Part shown: piece by piece, positions 45,821-56,779 of the stretch
Position numbering within the stretch: position 1 is the stretch's first letter
Layout of the letters: each line of letters starts with the position of its first letter
DNA from: Hippopus hippopus
Taxonomy: Eukaryota > Mollusca > Bivalvia > Cardiida > Cardiidae
Reading direction: 5' to 3'
NCBI GenBank assembly: GCA_946811185.2
Contig: OX328106.1
Span: 26,844,426-26,908,425, forward strand
Length of the DNA stretch: 64,000 bases
Notes under the pieces: generated by a model
Database searches by the model: none
Told to the model about the DNA's origin: nothing
Seen by the model: only the letters and a program-made list of their open reading frames with translations
Program-made: the position numbers and the translations under genes

Positions 45821-47218
45821 ATGGGTAATCCTGGTTGTCCAACCTTCTGTATTTTCAGATATCCTAGTCCGAAGAACCATTTGAACACAATGTTACGAAC
45901 CGACTCTGAGAAAGCCAAAAAGAAGGGACGTGCCTATAGATGCACCAGATGCTACAAAATGGGCAACCAGATGATAGACGTGAAGTACCGGGTGGCCGAT
46001 CACGTCCTAAAGTACCACCTTTCATTGGACCGGGTGCCGTACTATTGTACCTTATGCCTTTTTCGATGCAACGAAGAGTCCCAGCTGTTGCAGCACGTGT
46101 CTAAGTACAAGAGGCACCAGATGCTTACTACCGAGAAGGGAATCGTAGACAGTAGCCCGTATTTAGTGAGAAACCCTCATCCATATGTGGTGGGAGACGG
46201 CGACATGGAGGCGATGTCTCAGGAAGAATCTCACAACATCTTCCTGCAGAGGGTGAGACCCGCTAGTGCGACAATCACTCGCCCAGTTGGGGAAGAGGAG
46301 GAACCAACCGTTGCAGTGTCAACTGGGCTAGATGAGTCATTCGACAGTCTAGAGGCGTTTGTCACCACACTGATTCCACCGGTTGGTCCACAAGTGACAG
46401 AAAAAGTGAGCCAGCCTAGACAGTCTGATGCGGTCGTCCAGGTGTCAGCAGACTTCCTTTCCTCACTCCTAAAAAACCAGACGAGTGCTTCAGGCGGTCA
46501 AGCCCCCAGTGTGCCACCAGCCTTGATTCCTAGGCAGTCAGCTATACCGACACAAAACCTGAGCCACTTGAGCGGCATGACCCATCCTAATGCGTTACCT
46601 GTAAGTGGAACTCCAAAGCGGATTGTGTTACATGTGCCCGATGACCCTGCCTATGCGCCAGCCAAGATGTCCCGAACCCCTACCCAAGGAGCCATGATGA
46701 ATAGTGTCCATCCAGGACCAACCCTTAACACCCCTAGGATCGGGTACCCTTTCGTCCCACCTACCCCATTGTTAGACGAGAAGCCTGAGGAAGAAAATAT
46801 ACTACCGCAACTCCTGGGCGGTATTGAAACCTCAACCCCCGCCATAACCCCGCAAAGGCCTACCGCGTCATTTGCAACGGCCTCTACCCAGTGCACTCTA
46901 CAGGACGAGACGCCGGCTTGGGTTGGCATTATCCAGACACTTGCCGAGAAGATGGCCGAGAGTATAGACAGTAACACCAGGACCCTCCGTGTGTTGGAGA
47001 AGACCACCCTTAGCGTGCGGGATACGCTAGATAATTTAACCAGGCTGGTGAGGAAGCTGTCCGATGAGAAATCCAAACCCTCCCAGACCCACTCCCTAGA
47101 CGAATCCTATAATGATGGAGGGGACAAGAAGAGAAAGAACAAGGAGAATCATGACGGCCATAATATGAAGTCAGTTCTTGGGAGGGTGTACCCTGAAAAC
47201 AAAAAACAACGCCACTAA
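45821..47218 (+). CDS. ORF3: zinc-finger accessory protein of the retroelement
   Basis: 465 residues from ATG 45821, 296 bases after pol. Two C2H2-like fingers: Cys41, Cys44, His61, His66, and Cys76, Cys79, His92, His99 (the second has the classical 12-residue Cys-His gap but a long His-His gap). Residues about 110-360 are rich in Pro, Ser and Thr and look disordered. Residues about 365-420 could form a helix or coiled coil, and the tail is strongly basic (KKRKNKEN), a possible nuclear signal. No signal peptide or membrane segment is visible, so it is not an envelope protein. An acceptor-like TTCTGTATTTTCAG ends at 45858. Met24 (45890) is the first in-frame ATG after it, so a spliced message would start there. 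Function unknown; nucleic-acid binding is inferred from the fingers. The frame is intact between near-identical LTRs. Confidence 0.85.
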   Translation: MGNPGCPTFCIFRYPSPKNHLNTMLRTDSEKAKKKGRAYRCTRCYKMGNQMIDVKYRVADHVLKYHLSLDRVPYYCTLCLFRCNEESQLLQHVSKYKRHQMLTTEKGIVDSSPYLVRNPHPYVVGDGDMEAMSQEESHNIFLQRVRPASATITRPVGEEEEPTVAVSTGLDESFDSLEAFVTTLIPPVGPQVTEKVSQPRQSDAVVQVSADFLSSLLKNQTSASGGQAPSVPPALIPRQSAIPTQNLSHLSGMTHPNALPVSGTPKRIVLHVPDDPAYAPAKMSRTPTQGAMMNSVHPGPTLNTPRIGYPFVPPTPLLDEKPEEENILPQLLGGIETSTPAITPQRPTASFATASTQCTLQDETPAWVGIIQTLAEKMAESIDSNTRTLRVLEKTTLSVRDTLDNLTRLVRKLSDEKSKPSQTHSLDESYNDGGDKKRKNKENHDGHNMKSVLGRVYPENKKQRH

Positions 47219-47985
47219 AACCAGACACCGATGATTGGCCCTTTATCCTGGATCCACATGTCGTCCCGTCCAACCTGTTCTGCAATTGTAAGAAATGGAC
47301 AATTAATAATTCCTGATAAATATTAGTTATTCTTAGTTATGAGTGACAATCGGTATTATATGTCTCTAACACTGAAAAAAAAAAAAAAAACGTGAAGTGA
47401 CACTGTGGCATATTATTGAGGCTAAAGTTTAATCTCCGTATTGCATTAAGCAAAGACTGTTTTCCGATTTAGTAAATACTGGTGTTAATTTGGTAAGCAT
47501 TAATTTTACTTAATTAAGTAATGAAAGGACATTTAATCTAAGTAGTACAAGTTTAAACAGTGAATGGTAGCAAATGACTGTTATCTTTTAAGTCAAATCA
47601 AAAAGTGCAATTTAATTTAGTTGAGTGCTCAAGTATATAGACACTGCTAGTGCTTATAAATACAAAGAACTGTGATGGACACTGTGCTTAAGTGATGGTT
47701 ATAAATTAATTGTTTAAAATTGTTTGTGAATTTCATATATATTTGTTTCAAGTATTACACTTGAGCACTTCCTTTAAGTCATTTAAATTATTGGTGAAAA
47801 CTGAAGCTACACCCTTAATAGACCCTGTTGTAGAAATTATGCCTTAAAGGGACACTGCCGCTTTTTACTCTTAAAGGGACAGTACCACCCCTGGATGGTA
47901 TAAATACGTAATCGAGTTTAAAATGTTCTGTTTTTGCAAATTTTAGCATGACAGTCGGAGCTTTGTCATGCTAAGAGGGGGGTAA
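47219..47985 (+). other. Retroelement 3' untranslated region
   Basis: Non-coding, with poly-A at 47375-47390 and a GGGACA(C/G)T direct repeat at 47849 and 47876. It ends at the polypurine tract. Confidence 0.7.
47973..47982 (+). other. Polypurine tract
   Basis: AAGAGGGGGG, three bases before the 3' LTR. It is the expected plus-strand primer. Confidence 0.8.
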
Positions 47986-49114
47986 TGTAGCGCTCAGGTT
48001 TCACGGTCGTATTTCAAGTTGAGTACGGAAGTTTTTGAGTACGTTTAATCAATCCCGATTTTCTCATTTTTGCAAGGTAAGTCATCTGTCAGACCTACCT
48101 AGTGTTTTCTTCCTGTCATTTTATGACCTATTCGTGATATCTTTCCTGATTATCAGCGCGTGTCTGTCTGGGTTTAGAGCTTTACGATGGATACAGCGGA
48201 TAACCAGGTCAGCCGCCATTTTTGTTTGTTTACTGTGCGAGTTGCATCTTGGGATTGTTACCCTTGGCAACGTACTGAAGCGCCGTACTTTTGAATCTTT
48301 GTTCATAAAGGTAAATCAATGTTGTATGGCTTAAATCTTGCCCCTAACGTAATATTTCAATGCAAATACCCTATCTATTAGTCTGAGAGCACCTTGCAGA
48401 GTTCCTCATTTGGCAATTTCTTCGGATCACTGGGATGCACTCAGTTTTATTCTTCCCGCAGTGGTGGGAATCTAGAAATTGCGTGAATCCCGCATTTGAG
48501 GGATGCTGGAAATGTGTGAGTCCCGCATTTCGGGATGCGGGAAGCGTTTGCTATATAAACCCCGCATTTTTGGGATTCCAGGACTCCACATTTTGTTTTC
48601 TTTGGTAGCACCCGTTTATTATTATTTGACTTTAATTCGAAATTAAGCTTGTTATTTATAGCAGTAAACTATTTAATTTAACCCTTTTCGGCATAAATAG
48701 TAACCTAGGAGTAATTTCATTGATTATTTGGAATTAATCGTACTTTGTCAAGCTAAAAGAAGCATGCTAGAACTACTTTGACTTTGTCACGCGTTAAAGT
48801 TTAGGGAAATAGGATTACACCATATTCAGTTGTATTTCTTTTGCATCCTTACGTATTGTAAGGCTACTGATATTGTAAATTGTTGTTTTGCTCAAGATTT
48901 AATGTAAAACTTCAGTTAATTAAATTATTCATTGTGTTAAATTTTATGTCTACCTTTGGTATTCTTTTACTTTACTGGTTCAAATTCTTAGATTTTATTT
49001 GGAGTCCACTTTTAGTTTATTCCTTTATTTTCTACCACACCTTGACCTTGTCGCCGACTGGATGAAAGCCTGTCTGTCCGTCCGTCTGTCCGTCTAGTCC
49101 CCGAAGGCGTAACA
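47986..49114 (+). repeat. 3' LTR
   Basis: Same length as the 5' LTR, offset 9,352 bp. Followed by the CACT duplication. Confidence 0.95.
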
Positions 49115-49602
49115 CACTACATTTGATCGGCTGAGACTTTCTGTCAGATGGCTAGAAATCGAATACGATATGATGCTTGGTGCAGACGACTCTGTGTGGA
49201 CAGTTTTTTTTTTCGAAGTTTCTGGTGAAAAAAGCTTCTATATGAGCGCAGAAAAAGTTTCGGTCACAGACTGTAGCTTCATCTCAAATCTGAAGGCAAC
49301 CCATGAGTAACTTCATGGATAAATACCTTTAAACGTTTCTTTTCCCTCGTGGTTAACTCATTTTTCAACAGAGAAAGTGCAGCTGTATGTGTGTTCGTAA
49401 TGTATCATGATAAAAACTGTATAAATATAGTCTATCGAATCCTTTTGTTGCAGTCTATTATTGAAATACAAATGGAAGAAGAAAAAAAGACATCAAACGA
49501 TCATAGATACGTAAAGCAGCATACAGCGGACATTCGAAATAGACAAAATGTGTGGACACGACTTAATTAACTATCTTGTGACCGCAGTATAGAATTCTCT
49601 AG

Positions 49603-49805
49603 GTTCACCTACCTTTCTCAAGAACATTCTTAGTCTAATTCTCTAAGATGTTTTAAATTTGGCAGTAACACAACTTCTGACTGGCTGAACCACATCGTTT
49701 AGCCAATACATTGGTTTAGCCAATCAGAAGATATGTTACTTTCAAATTTAGAAAATTCTGGTGTATAAGACTAAGAACTTTTTATTAATGGTTTGTGAAT
49801 AGATG
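49603..49805. repeat. Family G copy
   Basis: The palindrome is extended in the middle (AACCACATCGTTTAGCCAAT) and the tips are diverged. Confidence 0.7.
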
Positions 49806-49984
49806 CTGTTAATGAACAGATAAACAAAAATGGTGACAAAGATTAACTATGCTTAGCACACGCATTACTTGCGAAGAAATCTAAATGCCAATACAAAACT
49901 TGACCGTGCGCAAGACTCTAAGTGTATGGTAAATGGCCCCTGATATGTAAATAAATTTGTTTGAACCACCATATACAAGTAGTT

Positions 49985-50045
49985 TTTGCCATATCATATC
50001 GTTTCTATAAGCGAGTCCAACACTTTACTACTGAGCCACGCAGGA
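49985..50045 (-). repeat. SINE head fragment
   Basis: Minus-strand GGTCCTGCGTGGCTCAGTAG, then TAAAGTGTTGGACTCG. Confidence 0.5.
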
Positions 50046-50219
50046 CCCCGATACAGAACTGAAAATGACTGGATGTATTACTGCACACGGTGTTTTGCTA
50101 ATTTTGTGTGAAAAGAGACAATTTTATGCTCTGGCCTGCGTGTGTCGATTTAGCCGGCCGTACTCCTTGCATTTGATAGTACTACTTCTGTGTAATATTA
50201 TTCTCAGTTTTTTGTCCAT

Positions 50220-50470
50220 TTTGATTGATTGATTGATTGTATGGTGTTTAACGCCGTTTTCAACATTATTTCAGTTATTTCGCGGCGGCCAGTGCTCCTA
50301 TCCATGCTTTCCTGGAGTTTCTTTTACCAGCACTCCGCACAATATTCTTTCCAAGCCATTGGCGCTTTCCCACATAACGATCATCGAAACAATGGTCAGC
50401 GGTGAGAAAGGAATGAATCTTGTCGCAATGACTATCATCAATCCTCGGAGAGAAAAAAAAAAAAATTGAA
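50220..50470 (-). repeat. SINE, minus strand, head truncated
   Basis: Tail GATTGATTGATT at 50223, body to ATCAATCCTCGGAGAG, then poly-A. Confidence 0.7.
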
Positions 50471-50639
50471 ATCTCCTATATAACGAATTGTCTTGATATG
50501 TCTAAATAAAGACAGATTTCTTTATCCCGTATTGCTCTTAGACGGCTACTGGACATGTCTTCGGCTCCATACAAAATAAGAAATCCAAACACTCTGTTAA
50601 AGTTTAATGACTAATGGACGAAATACGCGGCTTCTACAG

Positions 50640-50820
50640 TGATACAGGGTTTTTCTCAGATTTTACCAAAGCCGGAAAAACAGTATTATCAAGTTTCGTA
50701 GGACAGATAATGTGGGTTCTAGAGTGCACACAAGGTAATTGTTGACGCCCGCACACCGCACGACAAACAACGGCGACTTACGACAGACAAAGCACGATTA
50801 CTAAGCTCAAAACAATCGAG
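50640..50820. repeat. Diverged 3' end of the 9-10.5 kb composite repeat
   Basis: TGGGTTCTAGAGTGCACACAA, then GACGACTTACGACAGAC-like and AAGCACGATTACTAAGCTC. Confidence 0.5.
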
Positions 50821-51585
50821 CATAGACGTTATCTGAAAATATTCTAAAGAATAACACATTCGATGACAATTCATTATTACTTTTAGTATTTATTTACTTA
50901 ATGTATTTGTAACGCGTTTCTTGTTTATGATCTACGAGTGCATTTCAGGACTTCTGTCAAAGATCGAACATAGAAAAACAATCCATAAATGTGAACCGTT
51001 CGAAAAGAAACCAATTGAATTTTCTTAGAAGACCAACTAAAACGAACTTTCAAATCCCGTGACACGGATTACTGTTCAATACAAGGTGTCACGCCACCGA
51101 TTGTTTGCTACATTGAAAATAGAATTGAAATCCCCATCTTTGACCCTCTGCTGGTCTTTGAATTGCAAACCTAGAGCTTTACTGTATCTTTCTGTCAAAT
51201 ACACGTCTAACGGCCTACAGAAATAGGTAAAATGATGGCAACTCAACCGATTGTGTCTATCGCTATTCCGCCCCAGACTACCCTTGAAAATCATAGTGAA
51301 AAGATCGCTTTCTGGTTTCAGGCTATCTGTGGCCACAGGTAATACATGGTTCCCCCAAGAAATACCAAACTTGCACTCTTTTTAAGGAAAATAACCAAAT
51401 AAACACCACATACAAATTTTAGACCTGTTTTTCCGACTTCTGTTAATCAATGCTGCAGAAGTGTCAAATTTGACGAGACAAGAGCTTTCTCAAGGTGCCT
51501 GTTAGCAGGTACATGTACACTACCTGAGGTTTACCTCCAATCCAACATCCGCTAGCTTTCAAATTCTAACTACTGATCGTCAGTT
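50821..51585. other. Stretch without recognised feature
   Basis: No exon or known repeat was recognised. Confidence 0.4.
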
Positions 51586-51588
51586 GAC

Positions 51589-51765
51589 CGTTTAACAAAA
51601 CAGTCCTTCTTTTATACGGGAAAACTGGACACTCGATTTTCCAATCCTTTCAAAGACAAATACAATCATTTGAGCCCGCATTATAAGGAAAAACGTCTAG
51701 TTTGCGTCTGCAAATGCTTCCAAAATGGTCATGTCCAAAATTTTTAAGTTTGGTAAACAACTATC
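51589..51765 (+). repeat. Family A, degenerate, core deleted
   Basis: CCGTTTAACAAAACAGTCC and GTCTGCAAATGCTTCCAAAA flanks only. Confidence 0.5.
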
Positions 51766-52549
51766 CTTTAGTAAAGCCGAGGTCAACTTTCTGTTCCATT
51801 GTAGACAATTTCTAGATCAAAGCTACGATCCCCTTATCTGAGCCTCTTTTCGGATTTTTTGGAGAAAAACAGAGAGCAGGTGAATAGCCTTTGCTTGAAC
51901 ATAAACTTTGCAAGTACTCCTTTTCGACCAGAAAAAGGGGGGGAGGGGGGGCAAACAAAATGGCAGACTACCTTGGGGCTAGAGCCAGGCCTTAGCCATG
52001 TGCTTTAACTTTGCTACATTCCTGGATATGCCTGTGAAGGGAGCACTTTTTCTGTATAAAAGCATCCCTCTTTCTTATTTTCATTGCCTGAAATTAAAGT
52101 CGGTATACAAGCCTGTATAGATAGGACAGGCTGTTGCATACGTCAGTTGTTTCGCAAAGTAAGCCTACTCGTGCAACAGTTTCCTAATTCTATTTTTACT
52201 TTTCCATCACTCTGTCACACATCATACAAAAGCAAGAAAAAGAAGCTGAAATTTACGATAAGGTCGCAAGTATAATCCTTTACCACACAAACTCGAGATT
52301 TAACTGTAGTATTGGAATGATCTGATCTTGTTCTAGTCCTATAAGGAGATAGTTTCCGCCCTATCCCCGTAAAAAGAAAAAACCTTTGAAACAGCAACAT
52401 TCAGGTTTTTATTATCGGAGTTTCGGGTAACAGATTAAGGTTAAAGCAGGTTGTTATTTGAGGACAGTCACGTGGAATCACCAATGCTCAGTTTTTCACA
52501 GCAAACTACACACAACTGTCGAAAAGAATGTCAATGACCGTCTAATTTT

Positions 52550-52770
52550 TGCCGTATCTCTTTTTAGCCGACAACAAAAGTTTAGACTGGACTAAATTCA
52601 AAACATTTGCAGACGACAAAAATGTGTGACTCATGTTGAAATTCGTTTTTTTTTTTTTTTGGAAGGGTAGAAAACATGAAAAAGGAGAGTATTCGGGTTA
52701 CCAATATTTTCTACGATGTTTTCTTATCTGTAGGGACGTTAAAACTCAAGATCATTTGCTAAAGGATTGA
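52550..52770 (-). repeat. Family A copy
   Basis: GACTGGACTAAATTCAAAAC at the left and GCTAAAGGATTGA at the right. The core is shortened. Confidence 0.6.
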
Positions 52771-52835
52771 AACAGGAAGAAACCAAGGTAACTGATGACG
52801 GTGGACTGTGGTTGAAATACCACATTTACATGAAA

Positions 52836-52935
52836 TATGCTCTGGCAATGGAGAGGGGGGGGGGGGGTGTTTAATGCATCTGCTATTGCAGTATACCATG
52901 CAAGTTATCACATAACAACCAACCGAATCATAAGG
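52836..52935 (+). repeat. Family C, left end only
   Basis: ATGCTCTGGCAATGGAG, a G run, then TTTAATGCATCTGC. Confidence 0.55.
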
Positions 52936-52945
52936 TAAACTTAAG

Positions 52946-53114
52946 AAATAATCTTCTTTCTATCGTGGTTTATCGTTCAATAAACTACAGTTTTGAGTTA
53001 TGAGGCACAATAAATAATCCACAAGGGCGATAGCCCGAGTGGTTTATTTATTGCGCCTCATAACTCACAACGTGGTTTATTGAACGATAAACCACGATAG
53101 AAAGAAGATTATTT
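52946..53114. repeat. Near-perfect 169-bp palindrome
   Basis: The left arm AAATAATCTTCTTTCTATCG and onward is complementary to the right arm, with about five mismatches over 76 bp. The centre is AAGGGCGATAGCCCGA. Confidence 0.85.
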
Positions 53115-53230
53115 CGATTCTAACATGATCAACTCTAAATCAAAAGAAAACAAGTTCATAATTAGAGTAAAAACGCGGATGCAGATTATATTCCATTGAA
53201 TAACTTACTTACTTATTTACTTATTTATAC

Positions 53231-53270
53231 AGAATGACGTCACTCTATATAGAATGACGTCACTCTACAC
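53231..53270. repeat. 20-bp tandem repeat with CRE palindrome
   Basis: AGAATGACGTCACTCTATAT repeated twice (second copy CACTCTACAC) and a partial third. TGACGTCA at 53235 and 53255 is the consensus CREB/ATF site. Confidence 0.7.
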
Positions 53271-53313
53271 AGAATAACGCAGATTTTACCACGCTTTCGT
53301 TGCACTGTGTTTA

Positions 53314-54345
53314 TACACAGGCCTTTGAAGCTCTATTGGTCTATCACGGAGCACTAAAACTGTCCTTGGTCGATCATGGAACACTTATAGCACATTGGTG
53401 CATCGCCTGTATATCACGGAATATATATTCAAATTTTCATCAACACTTTCTATAAATAGCACATTGGTGACTCCCTCTATATCGTATATAGTAAGACAAG
53501 GTGTGCAACGAAATCGAAGAAAATTTGACCCCCGTCCCCTTTCAGAGATAATATTTAACAGAAAATGGAAAAATAAACCTTGTTACCGGTGCAGATGAGT
53601 TCACGAATGATTTTTCTTCTGTACCCTGACCCTCGAAAGTTCCAAACGGCTCTTGCCATCAAGCGATAGCTCTCATCTGAAAAAAATTAAAAAGCTTCCA
53701 CATTTTCCGGATCGCCATGCGCTGACGTCACACAATTTGTGATGACGCAGCGAATTATAATTCACGTGAATTTGCTATCAAAAGACGCGCCAAAGCTTTT
53801 GACCAATAAACGGTAAAAACGCATTTGAAAATATGCAAAATAGGAGATGAAAATCGTGAAACTGGATTAGATGAAAAGATAAATTATATCAGACGAAACG
53901 TTAATTTAATAATTTCGAATACACCAACAAAAAAATTTTCCATGTATGTTTGAAAAAAAGAATTTAATTCTTATTCTCTGCAGGATTACAAATCGTGTGA
54001 CGTCAGCGCATGGCGATCGGGAAAATATGGAAGCCTTTTAATTCTTTTGAGATAATAGCTATTGATTGATGGCAAGATCCGTTTGGAACTTTCGAAGGTC
54101 AGGGTACAGAAGAAAAATCATTAATGAAACCATCTGCAACGGTAACTAGGTTCATTTATCCGTTTTCGTTTAAATATTATCTCTGAAAGGGGACGGGGGT
54201 CAAATTTTCTTCGATTTCGTTGCACACCTTGTCTTACTATATACGATACAGAGGGAATCCCCAATGTGCTATTTATAGTAACAGTGTCCGATAATGAAAA
54301 GTTCGTTACCCCTTGATAGACCAATGGAGTTTCAGAGGCCTATGG
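53314..54345. mobile_element. Long-inverted-repeat (foldback) element
   Basis: The outer arms, from AGGCCTTTGAAGCTCTATTG inward to GCCATGCGCTGACGTCA, are inverted at 53990-54345. Each arm is about 360-420 bp and they surround a unique centre of about 240 bp. The arms carry the same open segment (…YIVRQGVQRNRRKFDPRP), because they are copies; it resembles no domain I know. No transposase was seen. Confidence 0.75.
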
Positions 54346-54389
54346 TTTATAGAGCCGAATTCACATGTCATGTTAGAATAACCAATAGC

Positions 54390-54490
54390 AAACTGTTTCG
54401 ACCCAAGTTAGCCTGCGGGGACTACACAGACTGACCTGGGTCGATACTTGTTGCTGATGCATCAAACTTCCCTTTTCAGGGCACGGCTCA
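54390..54490 (+). repeat. Family C, right half
   Basis: TTTCGACCCAAGTTAGCCTGC hairpin to TTTTCAGGGCACGGCTC. Confidence 0.65.
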
Positions 54491-54537
54491 TATACATTCT
54501 CTTGCTTTACTGATACTATCACGAAATTTATTTTACC

Positions 54538-54745
54538 TTTTTATCGAACAGTTACAAGAGTTAACCAACGTTGGAAAAAAGGATTTTGAGAACATTGTGT
54601 GAAACGGGAAAAAAAATGCTGTAACCAGGACTTTCTCCTCTCCCCAAGTGTTTTGTACCATTTCATACTCAAATACCGTCATTCGAGCCATGTCAGTTGG
54701 TTGTCTATAGAAGCTTTTAGTATGGACAAGTCAAGAAGTCTATTA
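54538..54745 (+). repeat. Family A, degenerate
   Basis: AACATTGTGTGAAACGGG and AAAATGCTGTAACCAGGA. Confidence 0.55.
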
Positions 54746-54776
54746 TCTGCTATAGAAAATGAACCATTATAATAAT

Positions 54777-55047
54777 TGGCCTGCAATAGGCGAAAAGGGG
54801 CATTCAGATATTTGCGTAAAGTGTGGTCTCGGATCAGCCTGCGCAGTGCGCGCAGGCTAATCCGAAACGACACTTTCCATTTTTATGTAATTTTCTGTTT
54901 TGCGCAAGTCTACTGAAGAACGAAATCTAATGTCTACAGACGTAAAGTGCCTTTTCGGATTAGCTTGCGCGGACTGTGCAGGCTGATCCGAGACGACACT
55001 TTACGCAAATGTTCAAATGCCCCTTTTCGCGTGTTGCTGGCCATATA
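54777..55047 (+). repeat. Family B, full copy
   Basis: Both hairpins present (54833-54885, 54955-55005). The central spacer is inverted relative to 16164-16430. Confidence 0.85.
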
Positions 55048-55432
55048 TTACATGATTACAAGCAAGAATTATTTTCTAAGAGAAAAAGTCGTCCATAAAG
55101 AAAGGCAATATCACGTGATCCTCATTTATTATCGTAAAAATATCAGTTCCGGTCTGTCGACATGGGTCATCTTTCGGTGCCCCAAATCAGACGACAAACC
55201 GCCGTTAGAGGCTAAAATACTGTAGAAATGAAAAAAAAAAGAAAAAGGTTTACACTGACTTTACTAGAAATGAACATTTTTCCTATGATAAAAAGACGAT
55301 GAAAGCAAACGCGTACATGTAATTCAGTACTCTAGATGATTGTAAGCGAATTTAAATATTTAGATACATGTAACATCAAAATGTTTTTGAACTGTCTGTT
55401 CAAAGATCATAGTACGTAAAGATCATAATACA

Positions 55433-55688
55433 AAATTGAACCATGCTCTGTGAAAAGGAGGCAAAAAGTGTCGATATAGGTCAGCCTGCGCAGTCCGCGC
55501 AGGCTGTCCTTAGTCAAAACTTTTTACTATTGGTCAATATCCTGCATCTCAAACGACCAGTTCACCTCATGATTCAGTTTTTTGTTCGATAAAATGGAGT
55601 TTATGGATCAATAATCATGCGATGACTTGCTTGGTATCATGCATCACTGAGACGCATTAAACCCCCTTTTCCCAGAGCATGGCTCATA
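55433..55688 (-). repeat. Family C, inverted copy
   Basis: Hairpin near the left end (55478-55515). CCCAGAGCATGGCTCA at the right. Confidence 0.75.
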
Positions 55689-55991
55689 ACACTTTTCTCG
55701 GGTACAAACAGACAGGTGTTCTTAGGACAAAAGGAGCAAAGATTAAAACGCACTTTAACTTCAGGTTATTTTGGAGTTTACTCTCCCCGGCATGTTTTTG
55801 TTTTCGCTGACGCCGTGTAAGTTGACTTTTGACCTACCTTTAGGTATTAGTTCAGAATGAATATTTAGTCATTTACCATTGGTCAAAATCGTGGACATAC
55901 GTGTATTTAGTCTTTGGGTCTCCTTGTGGACCTATTTATCCGGCCCATGTATGACGCTAATGTACTGAGTGTTGCTATTCTGAAGTAGGCC

Positions 55992-56060
55992 TACTGTCAG
56001 TCACATAATCTTAAAGATGGCGGCACCAATGTAAATCGAGTCGCATCGACACCAACAACC
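55992..56060. repeat. Dispersed repeat, paired with 473-540
   Basis: TCTTAAAGATGGCGGCACCA, then ATGTAAATCGAGTCGCA. Confidence 0.5.
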
Positions 56061-56154
56061 ACGGTTGTTAAATTACTGAATTAATTTACGAACGGAATTG
56101 AAAGTGACCACCTTAGAAATTGAATGTACAAACTTCTGCAGATGGATTCTGAAA

Positions 56155-56262
56155 GGTTGATTGGCTACAGGTGTTTGATGTCGTTTTCAACATTCTTTCA
56201 AGTATATCGGGTCGGCTAGTGCACCTACACATGTTTTCCTGGGGTTTCTCTGTTTTCATCAG
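56155..56262 (-). repeat. SINE fragment
   Basis: Body segment GTCGTTTTCAACATTCTTTC, then CTAGTGCACCTACACATG. Confidence 0.55.
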
Positions 56263-56321
56263 TATTTAGCACTATATATTCAAGCGTTCTGAGACGTACT
56301 CTATCGTTAAAAACGTATCGT

Positions 56322-56533
56322 TTAACCTCCAAGGCTGCCAAGCACGACTCCATGACCTTTTGCGGACAGTATAAATCAAAGATCAGACTGCACAGAACGT
56401 GCAGTCTGATCTTTGATTTATACTGTCCGATGGGAAGATATTTTATCCCCAAAAATACCATTAAAATAGCAAAATTTGAGTTTTTACTATTAGCTTGAAA
56501 GTTTCATTTCACTTATTTAGCAGGATAAGGGAT
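56322..56533 (+). repeat. Family D, full copy
   Basis: Starts TTAACCTCCAAGGCTGCC. Perfect-looking hairpin at 56363-56430. The right end adjoins family A. Confidence 0.8.
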
Positions 56534-56552
56534 AGGATACTAGTCAGGTTTC

Positions 56553-56779
56553 CACTCTTTACCAGAAGACAGAGTTTAGACTCGTCCATATGGAACGAAT
56601 TAGCAGACGATAAAATAAATGTGGCTAAATTGATGGGATTTGTTCCTGGAAGAGTAGATAACATTGTGGGAAAAGGAGAAAATGCTGGTTACCAGCATTT
56701 TCTCCTTTTCTCACAATGTTTTCAAAAATCTTCCTCCGTTAGGGTCGTTACACAACGGGGTGGTTTGGTAAAGGGATAA
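56553..56779 (-). repeat. Family A copy
   Basis: CTCTTTACCAGAAGACAG to GGTTTGGTAAAGGGATAA. Excellent hairpin at 56665-56718. Confidence 0.8.

Larger units (their letters stand above)
38634..49114 (+). mobile_element. Complete Ty3/Gypsy LTR retrotransposon
   Basis: It spans 10,481 bp. Order: 5' LTR, tRNA-Leu primer site, gag, pol (-1 frame; PR-RT-RH-IN), ORF3, polypurine tract, 3' LTR. The host target CACT is duplicated at 38630-38633 and 49115-49118 (an adjacent A makes ACACT possible). The LTRs are both 1,129 bp with only four differences noticed by eye (38887, 39515, 39554, 39600 in 5' LTR coordinates), so insertion is recent. All three ORFs are open. Integrase follows RNase H, which places it in Ty3/Gypsy. 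Integrase ends with a GPF-type module and no chromodomain. The clade is not assigned. Confidence 0.95.

Noticed and set aside
53395..54324. Two matching 67-codon frames on opposite strands as a gene pair
   Set aside because: They are the two arms of an inverted repeat, so the match is a consequence of duplication.
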